Notes under the pieces: generated by a model
Told to the model about the DNA's origin: nothing
Databases searched by the model: none
What the model saw: only the letters and a program-made list of their open reading frames with translations
Made by a program: the position numbers and the translations under genes
Assembly: GCA_964020105.1 (NCBI GenBank)
Contig: OZ026535.1
Span: 372,001 to 436,000, forward strand
Length of the DNA: 64,000 nucleotides
Direction: 5' to 3'
DNA from: G964020105 sp964020105
Lineage (GTDB): Bacteria; Pseudomonadota; Alphaproteobacteria; WRAU01; Hepatincolaceae
Shown: in pieces, positions 8,283-16,662 of the stretch
How positions within the stretch are numbered: the stretch's first letter is position 1
Layout of the letters: each line of letters opens with the position of its first letter

Positions 8283-10125
8283 ATATTTGGATACTATAAG
8301 CTATCCTAGAGATTTAAAAAAACTTTTGCCAGAAGAGTTAGCTGAACTTTCTTCGGAGATTAGGCGATTCATTATTGATTCTGTATCCACCACAGGAGGG
8401 CATTTAGGCTCTTCTTTAGGAGCTGTAGAGATTGCAGTTGCGCTTCATTATGTATTTAGTATGCCATATGATAAGATTATATGGGACATTGGACATCAGG
8501 CCTATGCTCATAAGATTCTAACAGGTAGAAAAAATGCTTTTGATACATTAAGACAGAAGGGAGGGTTATCTGGGTTTTCTCTACCAACTGAAAGTGAGTA
8601 TGATCTTTTTATAGGTGGGCATAGTTCCACTGCAATTTCAAGTGCTTTTGGTTTAAAAAAAGCATTGAATTTACAAAATAAATTTGCTGAAGTTATTGCA
8701 GTAATTGGTGATTCTGCCATTGCAGCAGGCATGGCTTTGGAGGCAATTAATCATCTAGGATCAGATGGTTCAAGGCTTATAATTATTCTTAACGATAATA
8801 ATATGTCTATTTCGAAGACGCAAGGTGCTTTAAGTGGTTATTTAGCTAAAATAAAAACTTCTCCTCATTTTTCTTATATGAAATCATTATTTAAAGATGG
8901 CTTAAAGGATAAATTGCCTTCTAAAGTTAATTTTATTATGGATAAGGTGGATTCTTTAACTAGATTCACCACAGAAGCTAATGTTTTTGAGGCTTTAGGT
9001 TTTTCATACATTGGTGTTCTTGATGGCCATGACGTGATGAATTTAGTTGATGTTATGGAAAATTTAAAAAATTTTGAAAGCTCAAAGCCAATTATTCTAC
9101 ATTTGTTAACTAAAAAAGGGAAAGGGTATGAGGAGGCAGAGAATTCACCTGATTGTCTACACGGTGTAGAAGGAAAAGCAGCTGTTAAAGTACATGCTAA
9201 TCTAAGTAATACTAAGGTATTTTCTAATTCACTAATCAGATTAGCTAAGGAAGATAATAAAGTAGTTGCTATTACTGCAGCAATGCCAACAGGCACAGGT
9301 CTAGATATTTTTGAGAAAGCACTGCCTGAAAGATTCTTTGATGTTGGTATAGCAGAGCAACATGCTGTTACTTTTGCTGCGGGGCTTGCTAAGGGTGGGC
9401 TGAAGCCATTTGTTTGTATTTATTCTACTTTTATGCAAAGAGCCTATGATCAAGTTATTCATGACGTTGCTATTTCTTCTTTGCCAGTTAGGTTTGTTAT
9501 GGATAGGGCAGGATTTGTTGGTGCTGATGGGGCGACTCATGCTGGGATGTTTGATTATTCTATGTTTTTATGTATACCAAATATAGTTTTTATGGCACCA
9601 TCTTGTAAGGAAGATATAGCAATGATGATTGATCTAATGGGTAGTATTGATGACAAACCATCTTTTATTAGAATAGCAAAGGCTAGGCATGCAGATTTTT
9701 CTGTTAATTATTCTTCTATTAGTTTAGGGAAAGGTATTGTAATAAAGCAAGGTAAAGATGTGGCTGTATTGTCAATTGGTGATATTTTACATAATGTACT
9801 TGTTGCACGGGATCTTCTTTTATCTAAAGATTTTATTGAAATGACAGTTGCTGATGCTAAATTTGCTAAACCAATTGATACTGATTTAATTAAACATTTA
9901 ACTAGTTTGCATAAAGTGCTTATAGTTGTTGAAGAAGGATATTCAAGTGCATTTGCTGGAGCTGTTTACAAGATACTTATGGAATGTAATATTTTAGATA
10001 AAATTAAATTTATACCAATTTGCGCTAGAGATATTTTTGTTGAGCATGCAACAATAGAAGAACAGAAAGAAATCTCAGGACTAGATTCTTTATCTATTTA
10101 CAATGTGATCAAAGCTAATATTTAA
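8275..10125 (+). CDS. dxs: 1-deoxy-D-xylulose-5-phosphate synthase
   Basis: This thiamine-diphosphate enzyme joins pyruvate and glyceraldehyde 3-phosphate in the first step of the MEP isoprenoid pathway. Visible motifs are IWDIGHQAYAHKILTGR (about residue 72), the TPP-binding GDSAIAAGMALEAINH (about residue 146) with NDNNMSIS, and the transketolase pyrimidine domain with FDVGIAEQHAVTFAAGLA and DRAGFVGADGATHAG. Length (616 aa) is typical. It overlaps ispA and ends before an independent promoter at 10127-10155. No odd features were seen. Confidence 0.98.
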   Translation: MSKYLDTISYPRDLKKLLPEELAELSSEIRRFIIDSVSTTGGHLGSSLGAVEIAVALHYVFSMPYDKIIWDIGHQAYAHKILTGRKNAFDTLRQKGGLSGFSLPTESEYDLFIGGHSSTAISSAFGLKKALNLQNKFAEVIAVIGDSAIAAGMALEAINHLGSDGSRLIIILNDNNMSISKTQGALSGYLAKIKTSPHFSYMKSLFKDGLKDKLPSKVNFIMDKVDSLTRFTTEANVFEALGFSYIGVLDGHDVMNLVDVMENLKNFESSKPIILHLLTKKGKGYEEAENSPDCLHGVEGKAAVKVHANLSNTKVFSNSLIRLAKEDNKVVAITAAMPTGTGLDIFEKALPERFFDVGIAEQHAVTFAAGLAKGGLKPFVCIYSTFMQRAYDQVIHDVAISSLPVRFVMDRAGFVGADGATHAGMFDYSMFLCIPNIVFMAPSCKEDIAMMIDLMGSIDDKPSFIRIAKARHADFSVNYSSISLGKGIVIKQGKDVAVLSIGDILHNVLVARDLLLSKDFIEMTVADAKFAKPIDTDLIKHLTSLHKVLIVVEEGYSSAFAGAVYKILMECNILDKIKFIPICARDIFVEHATIEEQKEISGLDSLSIYNVIKANI

Positions 10126-10126
10126 A

Positions 10127-10155
10127 TTTACTTAGCTGGTATTTTTTGTTATAAT
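10127..10155 (+). promoter_or_regulatory. Sigma-70-type promoter for the gene at 10187
   Basis: TTTACT at 10127-10132 and a perfect TATAAT at 10150-10155 are 17 bp apart. The expected start of transcription is near 10162, about 25 nt ahead of the ATG at 10187. Confidence 0.6.
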
Positions 10156-10186
10156 GCTACTGTAAAATATGGGGTTTTGTTTCGTT

Positions 10187-11461
10187 ATGACAGTAAATAT
10201 AAAAAATTATAGTATTATAGCATTGTGTTATTTTTTATTTTTTTTTCTTGTCTTTTTTGGATATGTAAGTGCTGCTGAAAGAAATTCCGGTGGGGATGTT
10301 TTGTTTGATGATGTTCCAGTAGCTACAACTAATCAAAGTAAAACAATTTCTAAATCCACTACTGCGGCAACTAGTGATGTTGTAAAAGCCCCCAATACGG
10401 ATAAACCAGTTACAAAGGTTGAAATTATAAAACCTGCCTTAGAAACCAAACAACAATCTTTTGAAAATACTAATGATTTGGAACAAGAAATATTGGAAGA
10501 GCTTCCTCTTCTTACAAAAGAAGAATTATTAGATCAGAGAACCATTTTTAAGCCGAATCAAGAATTGGATTTTTATGGTGTTAATCTATTAGTATTACGT
10601 ATGGAATTACTGCGAGATGCCAAAGGTAGACTAATAGGTCTTAGTAATAATGAACCGCAAGGTAGTACTACTCATATTAAAAAAACAGATAATCCAGATT
10701 ATTTCTTATCAATAGAGAAAAACCATGAACGTACTAGAATGTACACTAATTACGAATTGCCAAAATCACAAAAAGATTTACTAAAATCATTTTTAAAAAA
10801 AGTACCCAAAAATAAAGATGCTTTAGTGCTAATGTATCTTAGTGGTTCCAACCTTAAGACTTATTCTGCTAAGGAAATGATTTTTGAAAGAACTGTTTTT
10901 GCACAATATATTACGAGCTATTTGTATAGAAATAAGAAAAAACTTAGGATAGAAAGAAGATACGTTGATAATTTACCTGAAGATGAAATACTGTTAATTA
11001 TATCTCATTATGAAGGTAATCTGCCTATAAATGTTTATAATGCATCTAAAGGAAATATTATTCAATGGCTTTCTAAATATAAAGATTTAGAAAAGAAAAA
11101 TATCGCAGAAGCTAATAAATCTAAGAGTAATTTGGAAGGTATGATATCAACCACTGGTGAGTTGAAAGGAAATGATTTATATCTTTCTCCAGTTGAAAGA
11201 CCAGTTGAAGATGAAGGATTAGGTTTAAAATCAAATAAAGATGTGGATAGTCTTACTAGGCGTCCTCCGCGTGAAGATGAATCCGACGCTTTAGGACCAC
11301 GTAGGGTGAAAGTTAAGCCACAGGTCATACAAGCAGAGCAACAAGTTCCTGATTCTAATATTGCAGTTGTTGAAGATCCTACTATTGATACTGTTGCTAC
11401 ACAAGAAACCAATGTTACTACAGATTTAGCTCAACTTCCAGTGGTAGAGAATAATCCTTAA
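10187..11461 (+). CDS. Secreted or anchored low-complexity hypothetical protein
   Basis: No named family is recognised. It has a hydrophobic N terminus (residues 8-27, IIALCYFLFFFLVFFGYVSA) with an Ala-Glu after it, consistent with a signal peptide or anchor. A Thr/Lys/Pro-rich linker follows, then a mixed-charge middle domain (about residues 120-290, from DQRTIFKPNQELDFYGVNLL to SHYEGNLPINVYN), then a disordered acidic and Pro-rich tail. I chose ATG 10187 over the in-frame ATG at 10169 because the promoter at 10127-10155 would leave only 7 nt of leader for the earlier start. A strong terminator follows at 11607. It is probably periplasmic or membrane-attached. Confidence 0.75.
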   Translation: MTVNIKNYSIIALCYFLFFFLVFFGYVSAAERNSGGDVLFDDVPVATTNQSKTISKSTTAATSDVVKAPNTDKPVTKVEIIKPALETKQQSFENTNDLEQEILEELPLLTKEELLDQRTIFKPNQELDFYGVNLLVLRMELLRDAKGRLIGLSNNEPQGSTTHIKKTDNPDYFLSIEKNHERTRMYTNYELPKSQKDLLKSFLKKVPKNKDALVLMYLSGSNLKTYSAKEMIFERTVFAQYITSYLYRNKKKLRIERRYVDNLPEDEILLIISHYEGNLPINVYNASKGNIIQWLSKYKDLEKKNIAEANKSKSNLEGMISTTGELKGNDLYLSPVERPVEDEGLGLKSNKDVDSLTRRPPREDESDALGPRRVKVKPQVIQAEQQVPDSNIAVVEDPTIDTVATQETNVTTDLAQLPVVENNP

Positions 11462-11606
11462 TTTGCTTATCAGATACCAATCATTTAATTAGTTTAATTT
11501 TTTTAGCACGTGTGGTTGTAGGAATGCAATATGAGTGGAGTGCTGTAAGGGGTGTGGGGGCTACAGTTTTTTAGATAAATATTTGCCTAGATATTGTAAC
11601 TATAAG

Positions 11607-11641
11607 TAGTCTTACTAAGAACCCTTAGTAAGACTATTTTT
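11607..11641 (+). terminator. Strong rho-independent terminator
   Basis: TAGTCTTACTAAG and CTTAGTAAGACTA form a perfect 13-bp stem with a 4-nt loop (AACC), followed directly by TTTTT. It ends the dxs-side transcription block. Confidence 0.85.
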
Positions 11642-12471
11642 CTTTGTAGAGTAAAATGAAACGGATGAAATTTGGTAATGATAAAAATAATATGGTTTTT
11701 ATAGAAATAGTAGAAAAAAAATCTCTATTAAAGAGGAAATTAAATATTTTTTTAGGTTGTAACAATTAAAAAAAGTAGAGCAACTAAGGTAAATTAGTAT
11801 ATAAAATGTAATGAGTGTGTTTTTTAAAAATTTGATAATAATTTATATATGATTATCATAATTGCTAACCAAAATAAATAAAAAAAGATACTTGTTTTTC
11901 TTTTTGTATCACTTGTGGCTTAACTTTCACTCTATGTGGCTTCTAAAATTTTAAGATTCTATCTTCACTGAGAGAACATCTAGTAAGACTATCTAAATCA
12001 GATTATAGGAAATTTTCAATAAAAATTATGATAATCAAGTATACTTCATTGAATGCAATATCTTTTAAAATCACTATAAAGTAAATAATATAAAAATAAT
12101 ATTACATTTATTGCCGTTGCCGAATATATCTATTATAAATAATTATGATAAAACAACACCTATTTATTTAAACAGCGTAGTGAAACTATGGAAAAATTAG
12201 ACACTACACATATGCAATACTTATATAGATGAATATAAATCACACTAGCTTATAAACATTTATAGGTTGCGTAGGTTAAAAAGTAGTGGAAAATTAATAT
12301 AATATAAATATCTTTAAAAGTTTTTGTTATTAATTAAGATAATCTAGTAATGAACTTTACAACTTTGTATCCATAAGTATTTATAATCTTTTTAAAATAC
12401 AATAAGAGATATTATTTAATACTAGTCTTTAAATCAATGTCAAATACCCAACAGTAAAGCTTTTATAGATT
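11642..12471. other. AT-rich non-coding stretch before the phage head fragment
   Basis: No reading frame longer than about 40 codons with a ribosome site was found. The sequence is very AT-rich, with no tRNA, IS end or att-like copy of the tRNA-His 3' end that I could see. It may be the eroded left side of a prophage remnant. Confidence 0.5.
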
Positions 12472-12633
12472 ATGAAAAAACTTATTGAGATAACAACAAG
12501 TGAAAATCAAATAGTATTAGATCAATTTATAGTTAGTGGAATAAATGGGATAGCGTGGAATGAGCTAAAAAGGAAATTCATAGGGTTTGAGTTATTAAAG
12601 AAGTATTACAAAAAGGTTAGCAAGTTAAAATAA
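12472..12633 (+). CDS. Small hypothetical protein (53 aa), possibly a phage gene remnant
   Basis: ATG at 12472 opens a 53-codon frame (MKKLIEITTSENQIVLDQF...) ending TAA at 12631-12633, 59 bp ahead of the capsid gene. It is lysine-rich and has no recognisable domain. It uses AGG/GGA/ATA codons like the capsid gene after it. It may be the tail end of a deleted upstream head gene or a genuine small gene. No clear ribosome site was seen. Confidence 0.4.
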   Translation: MKKLIEITTSENQIVLDQFIVSGINGIAWNELKRKFIGFELLKKYYKKVSKLK

Positions 12634-12692
12634 TATGATAATAAAAAATTAGATTAACTACTAAAATAAATAACAATAAAGGAGAAGTAGAG

Positions 12693-13784
12693 ATGGCGAC
12701 AACACTAGAAGAGATCAATGCAGTTGCAGTAAAGACATGGTTAACGAAAGAGTCAATCAATGTGTCATTAAATAATTTTCCATGGTTATATGAGCTAAAG
12801 CAGAAAGGTAGATTTAGAGCAAGTACATCTTCAGAAGTCATAACCGCGAATTTACCCTTTGCACTACCAGCAGTAAAAGGGACAGATGGAAGCGGAACAG
12901 GGAGGACAGTACATAATACACGATTAGCTTGCAGAGCGGTAGAGAGCTGGAGAACCCTAGTAGTAAGGACGATGATAGCTAGAAGTGAGTTAGATCTAAG
13001 GAAGTCAGTTGAGGCGATGGCACAGTTAGTTTTAGGTAAGATGGTAGCTTCCCAATCAGGGATGTTAAATACGATAAATGGGCATGCCTTTGGCTCTGGT
13101 ACGGCTGATAATGGATTAGCATTAACAGGACTGGCTATGATGGTAAGTAAGCTACCTTCTATAGGGGTTTATGCTGGATTAGATCCAGAAGTTACACCAC
13201 AGTGGAGGAATTTTGCGGTTAACACAAACAATCCATTAAGTGGGTTACCAAATAAGGGTCAAGCCTTAAGTAAGGATAATATCTTGCCAATTATTGATTA
13301 CGTGGCGACAAGGCTGATGATAAATGGTAGAGGGCCTACACATCTATTGGTAGGCAATAGATATTTTAATATGATTCAAGAGGCAGTAAATACTAAGCAG
13401 ATGATAATTTCAAATTCAGAGACAGGTATAGCCGGAGTAAGGACTATACAGTGGGCTGGAATAAAAGTTATTTGTGTTGGAGGATTGCAAAGAGATTCTG
13501 GACTTAATCGTAGATATTCAGGACTAGATGAGGATACTATGTATTTAGTGAGCATTGATGATATTGATTTAGTGTATCATGATCCATTTTATGATAATCC
13601 ATCTGAGGCAAAATCATTAGGATTAAAGACATCAGATATTAATGCAATAGTGTATCCAGAGGTTAATAATGGAATGATATTACATAAGGATTCATCTACT
13701 TTAGATTATTACGTGCATTTAGTATTTAAAGGTAATTTCATTTTAGGAGATAGGCAAATTCATGGAGTGATATATGAGGGATAG
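12693..13784 (+). CDS. Phage major capsid protein (HK97-fold type)
   Basis: It would form the icosahedral shell. The sequence shows the pattern of tailed-phage coat proteins: an early LTKESINVSLNNFPWLYELK segment, a central INGHAFGSGTADNGLALTGL loop, the PTHLLVGNRYFNMIQEA segment, a domain with VRTIQWAGIKVICVGG, and a final FKGNFILGDRQIHGVIYEG, the common last strand of this coat family. Length (363 aa) is normal and the frame is intact. A good AAAGGAG ribosome site precedes the ATG. It overlaps the next gene by 11 bp. No portal, terminase or protease gene lies upstream, so the head module is partial. Confidence 0.8.
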   Translation: MATTLEEINAVAVKTWLTKESINVSLNNFPWLYELKQKGRFRASTSSEVITANLPFALPAVKGTDGSGTGRTVHNTRLACRAVESWRTLVVRTMIARSELDLRKSVEAMAQLVLGKMVASQSGMLNTINGHAFGSGTADNGLALTGLAMMVSKLPSIGVYAGLDPEVTPQWRNFAVNTNNPLSGLPNKGQALSKDNILPIIDYVATRLMINGRGPTHLLVGNRYFNMIQEAVNTKQMIISNSETGIAGVRTIQWAGIKVICVGGLQRDSGLNRRYSGLDEDTMYLVSIDDIDLVYHDPFYDNPSEAKSLGLKTSDINAIVYPEVNNGMILHKDSSTLDYYVHLVFKGNFILGDRQIHGVIYEG

Positions 13785-14235
13785 AGAAGTAAGTTATGAG
13801 ATATCAGAGGGAGCAGGGGACATAGTATTGTCCTCATCCCTGCCCTTGGGGAGATTAAAGGAGGGAAGTAGTTATTGGGGTAATAATGATTACAGGGCAA
13901 GTTTTATGTTAGTTAAGCCAATGGAGGATTTTAAGTATGGGGATATAGTGTATATTAATTCATCATTAGAGGCAAGCAAGAGTTATGCAAATGATGATAA
14001 GTATTAGTATAGGTTTGGGGTAGCGATAGCAGATAGTGATGCATATGATAAGAAAAGATTGTATGTACACGTATTATCTCAGGGTGCTCGGTATGTTGGT
14101 GGTGATATGGGGGAGAGAGATAGGGATGTATTTATCAGTGAGGATACAAGCTTAATAACGGACAAAGAGGGGAGTATAAGGTTAGAGGGGACAAAGTTTT
14201 TGGCGAAGGGGATAATAGCAATTGACGTTAGGTAG
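13774..14235 (+). pseudogene. Head decoration-like protein interrupted by an in-frame amber codon
   Basis: The frame opens at 13774 (MRDREVSYEISEGAGDIVLSS) and meets TAG at 14005-14007 (codon 78). It continues in the same frame without loss of coding quality (YRFGVAIADSDAYDKKRLYVHVLSQG...) to a second TAG at 14233-14235. Joined, it is about 153 codons. Its position right after the capsid gene and a small beta-rich composition (VLSQGARYVGG, EGTKFLAKGIIAIDV) fit a head-stabilising or decoration protein; this is inference. Other genes here use TAG as a normal stop, so recoding is unlikely and a recent nonsense mutation is the simplest reading. Confidence 0.65.
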
Positions 14236-14269
14236 AGTGGTTAATTTTAAAATTAAAATAGAGGGATAG

Positions 14270-14548
14270 ATGACAAAGAACAGCAATACAGAGAATAAAA
14301 GTATAGGGTTAAATGAGGAGTTTTTAAAGAGATTATCGGCAGTAGAAGAAAGCAAAAAGGGAGAAGAAGAGAGGAAGAAAGATGCATTAACATTAGAGGA
14401 TTTATCAAAATTAGGAGCTAAGGCAACAAGAGACGTTAGAGTGAGCTTTGAGAGGGTTGAGGTTATAGTGAATGGGATAGCTGAGGAGCATGAGGCAGTA
14501 AGATTTAAGATAGCACATAAGGGGCATGATATTGTGCAGAAAGCTTAG
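14270..14548 (+). CDS. Small phage-module hypothetical protein (92 aa)
   Basis: Charged, helix-forming protein, MTKNSNTENKSIGLNEEFLK..., with a KKGEEERKKD stretch and no membrane segment. The ATG follows GAGGG at good spacing. It lies between the broken decoration-like gene and another small gene, in the same purine-rich coding style as the capsid gene. No family is recognised. It may be a head-tail joining or scaffold-related protein by position only. Confidence 0.55.
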   Translation: MTKNSNTENKSIGLNEEFLKRLSAVEESKKGEEERKKDALTLEDLSKLGAKATRDVRVSFERVEVIVNGIAEEHEAVRFKIAHKGHDIVQKA

Positions 14549-14553
14549 GGTTA

Positions 14554-14844
14554 GTGTTAAAGGAAGATGAGTATTGGGTAAGTTTTTCGGAGTATTTTGA
14601 GAACAAATATAGAAGATTAGTAGCTGAAAATAAGATAGAAAGGTTACCTTTTAGTGCGAACGTTAATTTAGCTTTAATAAGCAGAGGATTATTAAGCTTA
14701 GATGATTTAAAGAAAGTTAGATTAAATATGTTTAATTTATTGATATCCAATGTTTATGGAGAAGGAATGTACGTGGATATACTAAAAGAGATAGAGGAGC
14801 AAGGTCTAACAGAGGAATTAGGGTTATTTGAGCGTAATAGTTAA
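14554..14844 (+). CDS. Small phage-module hypothetical protein (96 aa, GTG start)
   Basis: The frame starts at GTG 14554 (MLKEDEYWVSFSEYFENKYRRLV), 5 bp after the previous stop, with AGGG just upstream. The product is helical and acidic, ending EEQGLTEELGLFERNS. No family is recognised. Close spacing to both neighbours indicates one transcription unit. Confidence 0.55.
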   Translation: MLKEDEYWVSFSEYFENKYRRLVAENKIERLPFSANVNLALISRGLLSLDDLKKVRLNMFNLLISNVYGEGMYVDILKEIEEQGLTEELGLFERNS

Positions 14845-14860
14845 TAGAAAGGAGGTAGCG

Positions 14861-15319
14861 ATGGGTTTTGGGAAAAAATTAGTAAAGGCAGTAACATTTT
14901 CGCCAGCGAAAGCGGTATGGAAGTGGACAAATAAGGGTAATAAGATGGCACAAAACTCACTAAATGAGGGGATAGTGATGGCGGATAAGTATGCTAAAGA
15001 GGTTGCAGATGTGGGTGAGGTTAGCCATAAGCAGATGCAAGGCTTAGGGGATAGGGCATTAGAGATAGGGGGTAATTATAAGCAGAATGTAGAGGAGGGA
15101 ATTAAAGCATCTAATGAGGGTTTTGAGGATAGTAGGAAGCAGGCAAATATTGATTTAGCAAACATGGGGTATACCCCACAGTCAAATGAGGTATACGCAA
15201 GGAGTAATGCCGAGTATTCCAAGCAGAAGTTGTTAGCTGATGAGCAAATAAGGAACAGTGCTAATGATAGAGTATATAATGCGAAGATGCAGGGTTTAAA
15301 TGTAGCTGGAGGATGTTAG
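14861..15319 (+). CDS. Phage-module hypothetical protein, probably 3'-truncated
   Basis: I chose ATG 14861 (MGFGKKLVKAVTFSPAKAVWKW) because AAAGGAGG lies 7 bp before it. A longer in-frame start at 14828 overlaps the preceding gene and has no ribosome site. The product is about 152 aa, Gln/Asn/Ala-rich and likely coiled (VADVGEVSHKQMQGLGDRALE...). It stops at ...KMQGLNVAGGC, after which no phage coding is seen before tRNA-His. The abrupt end suggests the module was cut here. An internal virion or ejection protein is possible, but unproven. Confidence 0.55.
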   Translation: MGFGKKLVKAVTFSPAKAVWKWTNKGNKMAQNSLNEGIVMADKYAKEVADVGEVSHKQMQGLGDRALEIGGNYKQNVEEGIKASNEGFEDSRKQANIDLANMGYTPQSNEVYARSNAEYSKQKLLADEQIRNSANDRVYNAKMQGLNVAGGC

Positions 15320-15544
15320 GGTAGAAGACTTCAATTTAACAGTTTTTTATTCACATAGTGGTGAAAATAAAATTTGCTTACCTAGTAATGTTGTACTATT
15401 TAAAGATTCTTGAATTCCCAATTAATTTCTCTTGCTACAGTATTCAAATTTCAGTTATGATCTAAATTTTTATTATTTATTAATGAGAAAATTTGTAATC
15501 AGAGTCATAGTTTTTACCATAGTTGTATAAAACAAAGTAAAATA

Positions 15545-15622
15545 TGGGGCGATTGATGGGATTCGAACCCACGACCCCCTGAACCACAATCAGGTGCTCT
15601 AACCAACTGAGCTACAATCGCC
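15545..15622 (-). tRNA. tRNA-His (GUG), CCA encoded
   Basis: On the minus strand the acceptor is GCGATTG paired with CAATCGC. The extra G at -1 (15622) pairs with the discriminator C (15548), which is the tRNA-His hallmark. The anticodon loop TTGTGGT gives GTG, and the T loop is TTCGAAT. CCA is encoded at 15545-15547. It lies between a phage head fragment and an IS remnant, and tRNA 3' ends are common phage attachment sites, but I found no second copy of its 3' end. Confidence 0.96.
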
Positions 15623-15733
15623 ATTGACAACAATCTATTCTAGCAGAATAAGAGCTTTTTTCAATAATTTTGTTGGTAATTATATACTTAATTATTGTAT
15701 ACAATATATAAAGAATTTGAGAGTGTAAATTAT

Positions 15734-16107
15734 ATGTTAAAAAATTTCAATAGTTTAGTAGCTTTTCAAAAAGAATTTAGCACAGAACTAAAATAATTAG
15801 TTTAAGGTGGTTAAAAAGCCAATTTGTGTACATTGTGGTAGTGGAACTAAATAGAACAATATATCAATGTAGAGGAAGCTCAATTATATACTTATACATC
15901 TCCATTATATAAAGGTTATAAAAATAGAAAAACTGTAAACCATACTATTGGAAATATCATCAAGTAAGTGAGAAATATTTATCAAAATACATAAATATTT
16001 TTACTTTTAGATTTAATAATAGAAAAGAAAGTAAAACTAATTTATTTAATTTAGCCTTACTTTCTATGTTTGGTAGAAGGTTAAAGTATAGTGAATTAGT
16101 TGGTTAG
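15734..16107 (+). pseudogene. IS1595-family transposase remnant
   Basis: An N-terminal piece (15734 onward, NSLVAFQKEFSTELK) matches the start of IS1595 transposases. A degraded KPICVHCGS resembles the zinc-finger WPxCPxCGS motif. After stop codons and a large internal deletion, an intact C-terminal piece (15958-16107) reads HQVSEKYLSKYINIFTFRFNNRK... to LLSMFGRRLKYSELVG, the family's characteristic end. The remnant spans about 125 codons against the usual 220-300. It ends one base before the stop of the restriction subunit on the other strand. Confidence 0.75.
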
Positions 16108-16662
16108 TTAAATAACCAATTTTTCCATTTTGTTATAAATATTTTTTATACAATGTTCCATGTATTGCCAATCTGGGTCACCTTTTTTTTCTGGCAAATA
16201 TATGTTTTTCATTTTTAAATCAGAGCTTGAGATTTGGTCTATATAGGTTCCACTAAATAATTTTCTTAACACAGATACCATAAATAATCCAGAATAAATA
16301 TTCATTTCATACTTTATTGGCTTTAATACGTGAACTTTCATATCCACACTTGCTTTATATGGATGATAAAAACAAGTTCCTAAAAATGAAAAAGATATAA
16401 AATTTTCTTCCGTACGATAATCTTTTTCTTCAATGTCTTGATAATAATAAACAATACCATTGTTTATACCAGTAACTGAAATTCTTGGTGTGCTGCCGTC
16501 AATTAATTTTTCTTTTTTTACATATCCTCCTGTACTAATATTGAAAATATTACTCACATTAAAAATATGCCAATTACTTGTATTTATTGAGCTCGGTAAT
16601 GATTTGTTTTTTATAAAACTTAATAATCCTAAATTACTAATTTTAAACCTCTTTGTTCCCAC
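16108..16662 (-). CDS. Restriction-modification specificity subunit, single recognition domain
   Basis: It is probably the DNA-recognition subunit (S/B) of the system encoded just upstream. The sequence WHIFNVSNIFNISTGGYVKK...GSTPRISVTGINNGIVYY is the typical start of a Methylase_S target-recognition domain, and WQYMEHCIKNIYNKMEKLV is the conserved helix that ends such a domain. At 184 aa it has one recognition domain, about half of a standard S subunit. It starts with GTG at 16662 and overlaps the methylase gene by 20 bp. Its stop abuts the IS1595 remnant, so it may have lost a second half. Natural half-S subunits that work as dimers also exist. Confidence 0.78.
   Translation of the reverse strand: MGTKRFKISNLGLLSFIKNKSLPSSINTSNWHIFNVSNIFNISTGGYVKKEKLIDGSTPRISVTGINNGIVYYYQDIEEKDYRTEENFISFSFLGTCFYHPYKASVDMKVHVLKPIKYEMNIYSGLFMVSVLRKLFSGTYIDQISSSDLKMKNIYLPEKKGDPDWQYMEHCIKNIYNKMEKLVI

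Noticed and set aside
14005..14007. Amber codon as evidence of stop-codon reassignment
   Set aside because: Several intact genes in the window end with TAG at the expected place, so TAG is a normal stop here.
15545..15622. tRNA-His as phage attachment site for the head fragment
   Set aside because: No second copy of the tRNA 3' end was found to the left of the fragment, and no integrase is present. Kept only as a possibility.
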